NCBI RefSeq assembly: GCF_006442545.2
Contig: NZ_CP083952.1
Location: 2,101,501 to 2,165,500, forward strand
From: Mesorhizobium sp. B2-1-8
Lineage (GTDB): Bacteria; Pseudomonadota; Alphaproteobacteria; Rhizobiales; Rhizobiaceae
Reading direction: 5' to 3'
Length of the DNA stretch: 64,000 bases
Within the stretch, counting starts at the first letter, position 1, and each line of letters opens with the position of its first letter. The position numbers and the translations under genes were made by a program. This document shows positions 36,368 through 45,199 of this stretch, piece after piece. Below the pieces are notes generated by a model that saw nothing but the letters and a program-made list of their open reading frames with translations, had not been told where the DNA came from and made no database searches.

Positions 36368-38146
36368 TCAGGCTACCGCATTGGCTACGATAGCGTCGGC
36401 GAACTGGACCGAAGTCTCATCTATCTGGCCCAAACGCGATTTCAGCGCATCGCACAGATTCATTAGTTTCTCTATTTTGGCGATAATGCGTTTCTGTTCA
36501 CTGAGGGGCGGGAGGGGAACTGGAAGACGCTCGGTTTTGGCCTTTCCCAGAGTTGGCACGCCGGTATTCTGGTTCATCTCGTTTGTCAGCCAATCCACTG
36601 TCTGCTGACGGCGCAGGAACCAAAGAAGATATTTTGGATCTACCCCAGCCATAGGCTTAATCACGAAAAGGGTGTGGCTGAAGGTGTAACGATCAATTGG
36701 TGGCAGAAACCTGGGCAACCCCAAACGCCCTTTTCGAGCAAAGATGATGTCACCGTCGGCAAATGCGCAAATCTCTTGCTGAAATTGCCAGAAAGCCTCC
36801 GTGGTGAGCTTCGCGGTTGAATAATTCCAATCGTCTTCACCGGAGAATTCCTGCGTAGATAAAAGGGGAACCGTGCCACCATCGTAGTCGGGGTAGCGAT
36901 GACTTGGATTGGGATCAGTAACGACGGAGAGTTGGCCAAGGGGCACGAGTTTCCAAGTTTCCGGGTAGGTGTAGTTCTCAGCGTCTCTTGCCAAGAAAGT
37001 TGGTACCTTGGCTCCGCGGATACCACGCTCTGATACCTGTCGCGTCCAATCGACCTTGATCCGCTTCAGCAACTCCGATGCCGGTTCATCTTTCGGATTT
37101 TGCGGCACCAGCCTGCCCATCACAGCCAATTGCAAAATGGTTTGCTTTAGCTGGTCAACGCTGTCTTCGGTGGCAAACAGAGTATCAAAATGGGCTTCGA
37201 TCCGCGCCCAATTGTCAACCAGTTCGGTGGCGTCGCGGCTTGCCGTTAGCGTCGCCAGCAGTTCCGTCACCATCAGCTGATGCGCTTCGATGGTCGCATA
37301 GGTCCCGGCTTGCAGCCGGTCACACACCGCCATCAACTCTTCGACCTTCGCAACGATGCGGTGTTGTTCAGAAAGCGGCGGAAGCGGAAAAGGAACTGCG
37401 GCAACTATCTTGCCCGACACCTCCTTGAAAGTCGTGGACGGTGCGCGCTCGTTAATTTCATGGGCAAAGGCTCGTAAGGCCAATGCAATGTATTGTGACG
37501 AATCTGAAATGTACGGAACAACGGATTTGAACCCCTGGTTTGTCGCTATCGGATTTGAAGCTATGGCCACATATCCAATCGGTGCACGACTGGTGAACAA
37601 CACCGTTTCCTTCGGCAACACGGTCGCAGATGACTTCGAGAGGCCCTTTTCCGACAGATCGCGCGATCCACGTGTGATGTACAGATCCGTATAACCACCT
37701 AGATCTGCTGGCGTTATCCAAGGAAATCCGCTGCCAGGTTCGGCAAAGTTCTCGGGATCAATTGCGGAAGGGGTCCCGCCCCCCACGATTGCCCCAACAG
37801 CATCGAGCCGGACCCACATCCAGCTTTCAGGTATTGAGAATGGCGCCTCAACGGCATCCCCATCCGTGAAGTCCCTCGGTTGCTTCACCCGATTTTCGGC
37901 GACAAGCCTCTTTTTGGCAGTCTTTATCCGCTTGATCAGTTCCGACGCGGGTTCATCCTCCGGATACTGCTGCACCAGTTTGCCCCGCACTGCCAGGTCC
38001 AAAATCAGACCCCGTAATTTTCCGACGCCATAGAGGCTGAATTTCTTCGAGCGGCCGCGCCCGGCGGAGGACCTCCGTGCGATGGCCGATGTCCAGAGAT
38101 CGAGATGGTCGGTTAGGAAGGTGTCGAAGCTCGTCATTGCGGTCAC
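36368..38146 (-). CDS. hsdS: Type I restriction-modification specificity subunit
   Basis: Predicted DNA-recognition subunit, 592 aa, carrying two target-recognition domains. The first spans ~105-280 (SIPESWMWVRLDAVG to VAAVPFPLPPLSEQHRI) and the second ~395-575 (TYPETWKLVPLGQLS to LPVPLPPLSEQKRI). The conserved repeats RGKLVQQYPEDEPASELIKR and MGRLVPQNPKDEPASELLKR precede each domain and, with the LPPLSEQ repeats, form the spacer helices. The recognised site would be bipartite but cannot be read from sequence. The start overlaps the hsdM stop by 4 bp. No premature stop is present, so the subunit looks functional. Confidence 0.92.
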   Translation of the reverse strand: MTAMTSFDTFLTDHLDLWTSAIARRSSAGRGRSKKFSLYGVGKLRGLILDLAVRGKLVQQYPEDEPASELIKRIKTAKKRLVAENRVKQPRDFTDGDAVEAPFSIPESWMWVRLDAVGAIVGGGTPSAIDPENFAEPGSGFPWITPADLGGYTDLYITRGSRDLSEKGLSKSSATVLPKETVLFTSRAPIGYVAIASNPIATNQGFKSVVPYISDSSQYIALALRAFAHEINERAPSTTFKEVSGKIVAAVPFPLPPLSEQHRIVAKVEELMAVCDRLQAGTYATIEAHQLMVTELLATLTASRDATELVDNWARIEAHFDTLFATEDSVDQLKQTILQLAVMGRLVPQNPKDEPASELLKRIKVDWTRQVSERGIRGAKVPTFLARDAENYTYPETWKLVPLGQLSVVTDPNPSHRYPDYDGGTVPLLSTQEFSGEDDWNYSTAKLTTEAFWQFQQEICAFADGDIIFARKGRLGLPRFLPPIDRYTFSHTLFVIKPMAGVDPKYLLWFLRRQQTVDWLTNEMNQNTGVPTLGKAKTERLPVPLPPLSEQKRIIAKIEKLMNLCDALKSRLGQIDETSVQFADAIVANAVA

Positions 38147-39609
38147 CGTGCCAGTGCTTCGGCAAGAATCGCTTTCAGCTGATTGCGGATCGACTGGATA
38201 GCTTGCTGGGTTTCCTGGTAGTTCTCCAAGAGGTGCGCCGGATCATGGTCGACGATTTCGGCCTGGTGCGGGTTCTTGCGATCCAGATTGTAATTGCTGG
38301 CGGAGATGTCGGCGGCCTCAACCTTCCACGCCTTTTCGGTCACCTTCCGGCTCTTGAAGCCTTCCGCTTCGCTGCCCCACCATTCGCGTTCGGCTCGGAA
38401 TTCCTCGAACTGCATCGGCTTCGTCTTGTTGTAGCTGGTCACGCCGTCCGGATAGGGATGCTCGTAGAACCACACATTCTGGGTTGGCACGCCCTTGGTG
38501 AAAAACAGGATATTGGTCTTGATGCCTGTATATGGAGCAAAGACGCCGTTCGGCAGACGGACGATCGTGTGGAGATTGCACAACTCCAGCAGCTCTTTCT
38601 TCAGGGTCGATTTAGTTCCCTCGCCAAACAGGAAACCGTCGGGCAATACGACCGCAGCGCGGCCATGGGCGCGCAGCAGCCGAATGATCAGCGCCATGAA
38701 CAAGTCAGCGGTCTCGCGGGTACGCAGATGCGCCGGGAAATTGTTCTCTATCCCGTCTTCTTCCATGCCGCCAAAGGGCGGGTTGGTGGCGATCACATGC
38801 ACGCGGTCGCGATCGCCATAGTCGCGATAGGGTTTTGCCAGGGTATTGCCATGGGTAACGCCGCTCGGAGTGTCAATGCCGTGCAGGATCATGTTGGTAA
38901 TGCACAGCATATGTGGCAGCGCCTTCTTCTCGACGCCGCGAATTGTGTCTCTCAAGGTCTCTTCGTCAGCCGCCGAATGCACGTACTTGCGTTTGTGGTC
39001 GATGGCGCAGGACAGAAATCCGCCTGTGCCGCAGGCGGGATCGAAGACGATCTCTTGCAGTTGCGGATCAAGCCGATCGATGATGAAGCGGGTGACGGCG
39101 CGCGGCGTGTAGAACTCGCCGGCATTGCCCGCGCTTTGCAGATCCTTCAACACCTGCTCGTAGATGGCGCCGAAGGTATGGCGGTCCTCGCTGTTGTTGA
39201 AATCGATCTCGTTGATCTTATTGATCACCTGGCGCATTAGCGTGCCGGACTTCATATAGTTGTAGGCATCCTCGAAGACATCGCGCAGCAGCTGCGCGCG
39301 CCGCCCCGCCTCGCCCTGGGCGGTCGGATCCGTCTTCAACTTAGGGAAGAGTTGCAGGTTGACGAAATCGGCCAGCGCGTCGCCGGTAATGCCCTCGCTG
39401 TTGGCCGCCCAATTGCGCCAGCGCAGATGATCGGGGATCGCCGACTTAAAATCGTCCTCGACTAGTTCCAGCTCGCTTTCGCGATCGTCATAGATCTTCA
39501 GAAAAAACATCCACACCAGCTGGCCGATGCGCTGGGCATCGCCATCGACGCCGACATCCTTGCGCATGATGTCCTGGATCGATTTGATAACGCCGGAAAT
39601 ATTGCTCAT
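38143..39609 (-). CDS. hsdM: Type I restriction-modification methyltransferase subunit
   Basis: Predicted N6-adenine DNA methyltransferase, 488 aa. An N-terminal HsdM helical domain (MSNISGVIKSIQDIMRKDVG) is followed by the N6_Mtase core with VFDPACGTGGFLSCA (SAM-binding motif I) and ATNPPFGG (catalytic NPPF motif IV). Full length and intact. It would form M2S with HsdS, protecting host DNA, and R2M2S with HsdR. It overlaps hsdR by 4 bp upstream and hsdS by 4 bp downstream, so translation is coupled through the operon. Confidence 0.95.
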   Translation of the reverse strand: MSNISGVIKSIQDIMRKDVGVDGDAQRIGQLVWMFFLKIYDDRESELELVEDDFKSAIPDHLRWRNWAANSEGITGDALADFVNLQLFPKLKTDPTAQGEAGRRAQLLRDVFEDAYNYMKSGTLMRQVINKINEIDFNNSEDRHTFGAIYEQVLKDLQSAGNAGEFYTPRAVTRFIIDRLDPQLQEIVFDPACGTGGFLSCAIDHKRKYVHSAADEETLRDTIRGVEKKALPHMLCITNMILHGIDTPSGVTHGNTLAKPYRDYGDRDRVHVIATNPPFGGMEEDGIENNFPAHLRTRETADLFMALIIRLLRAHGRAAVVLPDGFLFGEGTKSTLKKELLELCNLHTIVRLPNGVFAPYTGIKTNILFFTKGVPTQNVWFYEHPYPDGVTSYNKTKPMQFEEFRAEREWWGSEAEGFKSRKVTEKAWKVEAADISASNYNLDRKNPHQAEIVDHDPAHLLENYQETQQAIQSIRNQLKAILAEALAR

Positions 39610-41996
39610 TCACCTGCTGCCTGTTGATAGATTTCGTCTTCGAGTTCGCGAAGCGCGCGCTCATAATTCTGCTTGCCGCCAAAGGCGCCGTTGATGATCT
39701 CCAACGGGGTGCCGATCTCGTTGAATGGCGTCAACCGCAACACCTTGGCTTCCTCGATCGTGGTGATACCCTCATCGGCATATTTGTCGAGCAGGGCCGA
39801 CAGAACTGCGCGCGCCTTTTCGCCGTATTTGCCGAAATAGTTGCGCTTCTGGACCTTTTCGGCCCTCTCGCGGCGGGTGAGGGGCGGCTGGCCATATGCG
39901 ATGTGGCAGAGCAGATCGAAATCCCCGATATCTCGGCCCACGTCCTCTGCGAGGTTGGAGAGAACAATGCCATATTCCTCCAATTCATCGATGATCGCCT
40001 TCTTGCGGTCGCTGGCATGCCATTTGCGTACAAAATCGTCGAGCGAAGCGTATTCGGCGGTGATTTGCTTACGGGCGAAGTCGCGATAGGATTCGGTGAT
40101 CAGATAGCCATCGGGACCGATGTATTCGACCCGCTCGGCAATAATTCGGGCATCGACGCCGCTGATACGGATTTTGGTAGCGCCAGGCGGATCCTCCGGC
40201 CCACTAGGGCCTTCGCCCTCATTGCCGGGCTCGGGATCCGGATCCGGCGGTACCGGGTCGTCCTCTGGGCCGGGCTCGTATATCACTACCGGTTCGCCGT
40301 CGAAATCCGGATCGCGAAACAGCTCGGTCGCCTTCTTGAAGTCCATGATGGTGTAAAAATATTTATTGTTGTCTTCGTCAATGCGGCTGCCACGGCCGAT
40401 GATCTGCTTGAACATGGTCATTGAGTTAATCGTCCGATCGAGCACGATCAGCTTGCAGGTCTTGGTATCGACGCCGGTGCTTAACAGCTGCGAGGTCGTG
40501 GCAATCACCGGATAGGGCTCTTCCGGATCGATAAATCGATCGAGTTCCGACTTACCTTCGACGCTGTCGCCGGTGATTCGCATGACATATTTGGAATTGT
40601 CACGCGCCAGATCGCCCGCCGCATTGACGACCGCCTTACGCATTCTTTCGGCGTGGTCGATGTCCTCACAAAATATGATGGTCTTGGCCATCGGGTCGGT
40701 TGCCCGAAGCAGTTTCACAACCCGTTCAGCGACCAGCTTAGTACGCCGGTTCAGGATCAGGACCCTGTCCATGTCCTTCTGATTGTATTCGCGCTCCTCG
40801 ACAGCACTGCCGAGATCGTCGACCATGCCAGGCGGCGGTGTCCAACCTTCGATATCGCGGTCGATATCGATGCGGATGACCTTATAGGGCGCTAGGAACC
40901 CGTCCTCGATGCCCTGCTTCAGGCTGTATTTATACACCGGCTCGCCGAAGTAAGTGATGTTGGAGACATACTCCGTCTCCATCGGCGTTGCCGTCATGCC
41001 GAGGTGAATGGCGCCGCTGAAATAGTCGAGAATTTCGCGCCAAGCGGAATCCTCCGCAGCACTGCCGCGATGGCATTCGTCGATGACGATTAGATCGAAA
41101 AAATCGCGCGAAACGGATTTGAAAATCTTGTCGGATTCATAAGGCCCAGTCAGCGCCTGATAGAGTCCCAAATGGATTTCATAGGCCGGATCGATCTTCC
41201 GGTTCTTCACCTTGGTCATTGATGCGCCGAAGGGCGCGAAATCGTTGACCAGCGTCTGATCAACTAGGATATTGCGATCGGCGAGAAACAGAATCCTCTT
41301 GGCAGTGCCTGCCTTCCAGAGCCGCCAAATGATCTGGAAAGTCGTGTAAGTCTTGCCAGTACCTGTGGCCATTACTAGCAGTACACGCTTCTGGCCCTTG
41401 GCGATCGCTTCAACACTGAGGTTGATGGCATCGACTTGGTAATAGCGCGGATCCTTGCCGTTGGCCTCTCTGTGATAGGGCTGTTCGACCAGGGCGATCT
41501 CGTCGGCCTTGATGTCGTGAAATGTCCGGTAGCGACGCCAGAGCTCGTCAGGGGTTGGAAAGTGTTCGAGCGCCAATTCGATCTCGATATCGCTCCCGGA
41601 GGGTGCCGTCTTGTCGTGACTGGCAAACCCGTCTCCGTTAGAGCTGAAAGCGCAGGGCAGTTTCAAAATGCCGGCATACTCCAGCGCCTGCTGTAATCCG
41701 TGACTAATTGCAAAGCCATTACTCTTCGCCTCGAGGATTGCCACAGGGAGAGAGGGCTTCCACGACAGGACATAGTCGGCGAATTTCTTCTTGCTCTTGT
41801 TGCGCGAAGAGACGTTCCCGCGCACGATCACTGGCCCCGGCGTCAGCGTCACCTCCCGACGGATCTGTGTCATCGGGTCCCAACGAGCGGCCTTCAGGGC
41901 TGGCGTGATGAATAGATCGCAGATATCGATTTCGCTGAGCTGCAGCTTATCTTTCTTGTCCAACGGAATGCCCCCCAGGTCCCTCGGGCATGCCAC
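39606..41996 (-). CDS. hsdR: Type I restriction endonuclease subunit (EcoEI-like)
   Basis: Predicted restriction and DNA-translocase subunit, 796 aa. The nuclease domain has FADYVL (D74) and VAILEAKSNG (E89-x-K91). The SF2 motor has ATGTGKTYT (Walker A, ~210-218), IDECHR (306-309), GMTATP, and QIIGRGSRIDE (motif VI). The C terminus is the EcoEI_R_C type. An acidic/proline linker (about 585-620) separates motor and C-terminal domain. The frame starts at GTG 41996; an in-frame TTG 33 bp later follows GGGGGG and is an alternative start. It is first in the hsdR-M-S-OLD operon. All catalytic motifs are intact. Confidence 0.93.
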   Translation of the reverse strand: MACPRDLGGIPLDKKDKLQLSEIDICDLFITPALKAARWDPMTQIRREVTLTPGPVIVRGNVSSRNKSKKKFADYVLSWKPSLPVAILEAKSNGFAISHGLQQALEYAGILKLPCAFSSNGDGFASHDKTAPSGSDIEIELALEHFPTPDELWRRYRTFHDIKADEIALVEQPYHREANGKDPRYYQVDAINLSVEAIAKGQKRVLLVMATGTGKTYTTFQIIWRLWKAGTAKRILFLADRNILVDQTLVNDFAPFGASMTKVKNRKIDPAYEIHLGLYQALTGPYESDKIFKSVSRDFFDLIVIDECHRGSAAEDSAWREILDYFSGAIHLGMTATPMETEYVSNITYFGEPVYKYSLKQGIEDGFLAPYKVIRIDIDRDIEGWTPPPGMVDDLGSAVEEREYNQKDMDRVLILNRRTKLVAERVVKLLRATDPMAKTIIFCEDIDHAERMRKAVVNAAGDLARDNSKYVMRITGDSVEGKSELDRFIDPEEPYPVIATTSQLLSTGVDTKTCKLIVLDRTINSMTMFKQIIGRGSRIDEDNNKYFYTIMDFKKATELFRDPDFDGEPVVIYEPGPEDDPVPPDPDPEPGNEGEGPSGPEDPPGATKIRISGVDARIIAERVEYIGPDGYLITESYRDFARKQITAEYASLDDFVRKWHASDRKKAIIDELEEYGIVLSNLAEDVGRDIGDFDLLCHIAYGQPPLTRRERAEKVQKRNYFGKYGEKARAVLSALLDKYADEGITTIEEAKVLRLTPFNEIGTPLEIINGAFGGKQNYERALRELEDEIYQQAAGE

Positions 41997-42784
41997 CGAT
42001 CAGGCCCCTAAGCCGATCCGACATGTCCAGTTATTCCAGCACATGTAAACGACACAAGCCATGGTCTTGCCCAGCAACTTGGCTGATGAAATCAGCTCTG
42101 CCAGCCGTCGAACAATCTATGCGGAGACGCTGGATTGGGCAAAGCGCAACCAACCCCTAAGCTCTGCGCCGCATTACTGTTCGTTGCAAAATTGCAGCGA
42201 TGTCCCTTTCGCGCCGCATAGCATCTGCCCAATTCCAGCGTATCCTGCTGCAGCGCATGTGAGCACATGGTGGCGCCTGACACCTCGACCGGCCACCATT
42301 TTAGGAACCAGCGTCGGCACGGCGGCCGAAAATCCTGAGGCAAGAGACTGCCATCTCAAGACGAAACTCGTCATGGCTTCCCGTGCCGTTATTGCATTCC
42401 TGCCAGTAGCCGGGGCCGATCGCACTTATACTTATTGATGCCGCCAACGTGGCGTTCGAGGCTGTCCTTGGGCGGATTGAACCCGACAACGAGGCGCTAA
42501 CCAGAAGCCTTTGGAACGCTGGTGACTACGTCGACAATCAGCTTTTTGGGATCTGATCACCCCCGAAAAGTTGCCAATGCCACGACGTGGTTGCGTACCT
42601 CATCGACGTATTCTTGGTGCATCATGTCATTGGATTGGCAACCGAAGCGGACAGAGAGGCTGCCGCATCTCGGTCTTAAGCCTCGCCGACCGCAGCAGGC
42701 TCTGATTACCGCGGCGTTTTAGGGGCAGCGCGATCAATGTCGTGACCTTTGCCGCCACTTCTTCGAGGGGGGCGGTAAGGCGGT
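41997..42784. other. Long stretch without a recognised gene
   Basis: 788 bp upstream of hsdR. Several overlapping frames (for example 42061-42438 plus, 42092-42343 minus) lack motifs, ribosome sites and consistent codon choice. It probably contains the RM operon promoter and decayed DNA. Confidence 0.45.
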
Positions 42785-43161
42785 TTATTGCGAGGCGGTT
42801 GCCGCAAGTTCAGGCCCGTAACGGGTGACGAGATATTCCTGGTTCTGGCTGAGAGACTGACGATGCTTGGCGGTTTTCGCGCGGAGGCGCAGGCCGGCTT
42901 CCAGCACGTGTTCTGTTCGCGCCGACAGGTCGTGCTGCATCTGATCTAATTGCGATTGTGCCCACAGGGGAGCAAAAGCGCGGTCAGATAGAGTTCGATC
43001 GCATGAATCGCCGACAATCTGCACGGCGCGCGTGTCAACGCTTTGCCGGGTCGGCCTTGTTGAAGGAGCAGGTTTGCCGCCTTGCGATACTCTTCCGCCA
43101 GCTGGTGAAGCTGCTGCGGAGATGCAAGCTCACCGGGATATTTACGTTCTTCGATCGTCAT
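42785..43161 (-). pseudogene. Frameshifted small helical protein of rhizobial type
   Basis: Two frames join into one protein of about 120 aa. The ATG at 43161 gives MTIEERKYPGELASPQQLHQ, a segment LSAIHAIELYLTALLL, and stops at 42946. A second frame (to 42785) continues MQHDLSARTEHVLEAGLRLR and ends RYGPELAATASQ. The break falls between 42941 and 42980. The 'AIHAIELYL-ALLL' followed by 'QHDL' layout is a conserved helical family I recognise from rhizobia, reminiscent of HEPN-type helices, with no known role. Frameshift implies a pseudogene or sequencing error. Confidence 0.55.
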
Positions 43162-43299
43162 TTGCGCGATCCGAACATGCTAAGGTACAACCTTTGTAGA
43201 CTAATATCATGGCTTCGCGCATCTCTTCAATTCGCTATTCCGTATCGCTCCTTGTTTGTCCGCAGCCGGGCTGTCGGTCAGAAAGGCGTTACCGACTTA

Positions 43300-44463
43300 C
43301 TACAGCGACGGCTCGTTGAGATGAGTTAAAATCTGACCAGACCGCACTGGATCAATCCTGTCTGCCTCTGCGAGCGCCCAACGTTGCCAAGCTTCCAGCA
43401 CCGACGGATCGATATCAGCCGAACCTTCATCGATCGCGCGACGGACGCGCTCCACAAGCGCGCGAATGTCTTCAGCCTGACGCAGCAGCTCGCCGCTGTT
43501 CCGCAGATTTTGCAGGCGCTTTTGATTGAGTTGAACCAGCCATTCCTGGCGCTGTTTCTCCTTTTCGATCCGCTCCCGCTCTGCACGCTCCTCGGCTTCC
43601 CGCAGGCTAAGGCGAAACTTTCGCTCGCCAGCCACGATGATCGCAGCCGCGATCTCAGCGATCTTTGACTCAAGCCTGGCGTCACCGTCGTCCTGCCAAG
43701 AAACTGTACTCTCGCGGTCGAACCCCGGATTGATCCGTAGGGCAAGCGGGGTTGAAGCTGGCAGGTCCGGCGCCGGTCGCAGATACCCCTGCTGACGCAC
43801 GGTGCGGTGGCTACCGACTATTCCAATTTCCAAACCGACATGTGTGTCGCCGATAGCTGCTCCCGCGTGAATTTCTCCATCGCGCTCGTAGGCACCACCG
43901 TCGTGGCCGCGCTTGCTGAGCGCCAAAAACAAGGCGTTGAAGATTCTCAATCGTCGCTTGCTTAGTGGATTGTCGAACTTGGGTTCGTCAAAGGTCCACT
44001 CGCGTTCTGCATTTTTGTCGCGCCGGCGCTGCTCCTGCTTGAGTATTTGAACGAGCCCTTTGTGAGGCCTGTCCAACGTGTGTGGGACGGAAGCTTTGCC
44101 AATCGCTTGCAATTCCTGTACGTGGAGTTCATCGAGGTCTTCTGGAACCAGAGCGGATGCAAATGGCCCGTTGGATGCAAGAGGGGCTGCAATCGACAGG
44201 ACCTTTTTGAAGCGCGCGTCGACACTTGCTCGGCCTATTTCGCCAGGGCGCCGCTGTGGCGCCTTCGGTAGTGCTGGCACCTTCTTTCCTGCACGTATTT
44301 TGTTCCAATAGCCTTGCGGCGGCGACGCAACTCCACATCGCGTCAGCAGCTTCTTCAGCCCGACGTCGGACAGTTCGAGCTTCGCCGCCAAGTCCCGCAT
44401 CGGCGCAGACCATGCGAACGCAATCAGATCGTCAGGCAACACAAGAATGTCGTTCTGCCACAC
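43300..44463 (-). CDS. Uncharacterised island protein with N-terminal HTH-like domain
   Basis: Protein of 387 aa with three visible parts. Residues 12-60 (IAFAWSAPMRDLAAKLELSD, then VGLKKLLTRCGVASPPQGYW) look like a helix-turn-helix followed by the 'P-GYW-K--AGKKVP' tail of a widespread unnamed family found on genomic islands. The middle is mixed alpha/beta without known motifs. Residues ~270-345 form a charged coiled coil (SLREAEERAERERIEKEKQ). No enzyme motif is seen. A truncated relative lies at 48609-49022. Probably DNA binding; function unknown. Confidence 0.7.
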   Translation of the reverse strand: MWQNDILVLPDDLIAFAWSAPMRDLAAKLELSDVGLKKLLTRCGVASPPQGYWNKIRAGKKVPALPKAPQRRPGEIGRASVDARFKKVLSIAAPLASNGPFASALVPEDLDELHVQELQAIGKASVPHTLDRPHKGLVQILKQEQRRRDKNAEREWTFDEPKFDNPLSKRRLRIFNALFLALSKRGHDGGAYERDGEIHAGAAIGDTHVGLEIGIVGSHRTVRQQGYLRPAPDLPASTPLALRINPGFDRESTVSWQDDGDARLESKIAEIAAAIIVAGERKFRLSLREAEERAERERIEKEKQRQEWLVQLNQKRLQNLRNSGELLRQAEDIRALVERVRRAIDEGSADIDPSVLEAWQRWALAEADRIDPVRSGQILTHLNEPSL

Positions 44464-44785
44464 GTCGCCTTACCTCCATTTTGTTCAACGAGGCTGCTTT
44501 TGGCACGGCCTTCGCAGTGTAGATATGACAGGCCGGCAGTGCCATCGAAGGTCAAATTCACCAACTCCAACGTGCCCTCGATCGCGCCAGGGATGCGCCT
44601 ACATCGTCAAGGCGGCTGCAGATTGGCCGCGGCCGAAGCAGCGCTCTCGGTGAGCATCGGCGGGACGCTCTAGAAGCGATCTGCTCCCTTTCGTAGTTCC
44701 TCGCGCAGCAGGGGGCAGCCGGACATAACCGCGTGACAAAGCGAGGTTTGGTGCTGTCGAGCGAGGGTCACGGAATACGACCGAA
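44464..44785. other. Intergenic to the left end of IS66, no gene recognised
   Basis: 322 bp, presumably the promoter region of the 43300-44463 gene. The last 8 bp (CGACCGAA) are the IS66 target duplication. Confidence 0.5.
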
Positions 44786-44874
44786 GTAAGCGTCCGGACG
44801 CTGCACATCGGGTCAGATCTTGACAGGAATCCTGGATTTGGCGGCTCGGGGAAGCAGCACGTCGACGCGGTTCG

Positions 44875-45084
44875 CTACTCTTTAGGAGGCTCCGATTTCG
44901 CGATCACTGCCTCTGCTCGCTCTATCGCTGCTTGGAGCTCATCGCTCTGCCATGAATCGGCGGAATGGCCATCGTCGAACGACCGGTCGTGGGTCTCTCT
45001 CGCGCGTGACGTGAGTTCACGAAGCGCGGCAATGGCCTCGGCAAGCAGTTCAGCATCTGCCCCGCCTCGGGAAGACTGTGTCAT
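44875..45084 (-). CDS. Small acidic passenger protein inside IS66
   Basis: Protein of 69 aa from the ATG at 45084, preceded by GAGGATGAAG; a TTG at 45108 is in frame. It lies within the IS66 boundaries, downstream of tnpC on the same strand. It is acidic and helical: AELLAEAIAALRELTSRARE and QAAIERAEAVIAKSE. It has no motif I recognise. Coding is plausible but unproven. It could be an accessory or regulatory IS protein, or a chance frame. Confidence 0.4.
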   Translation of the reverse strand: MTQSSRGGADAELLAEAIAALRELTSRARETHDRSFDDGHSADSWQSDELQAAIERAEAVIAKSEPPKE

Positions 45085-45199
45085 CTCTTCATCCTCGTCA
45101 TATTGCAATTATGGGCCATCGAGCACGATCGTTACAACATACGACGATCGCTATTGGCCTTTGTTCAAGCTTTGCCAATTGGCGAGAGCCTGGTTTTGC

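Noticed and set aside
38077..39240. 387-codon frame antisense to hsdM
   Set aside because: Entirely within hsdM, which has full motifs; no family resemblance in the antisense product.
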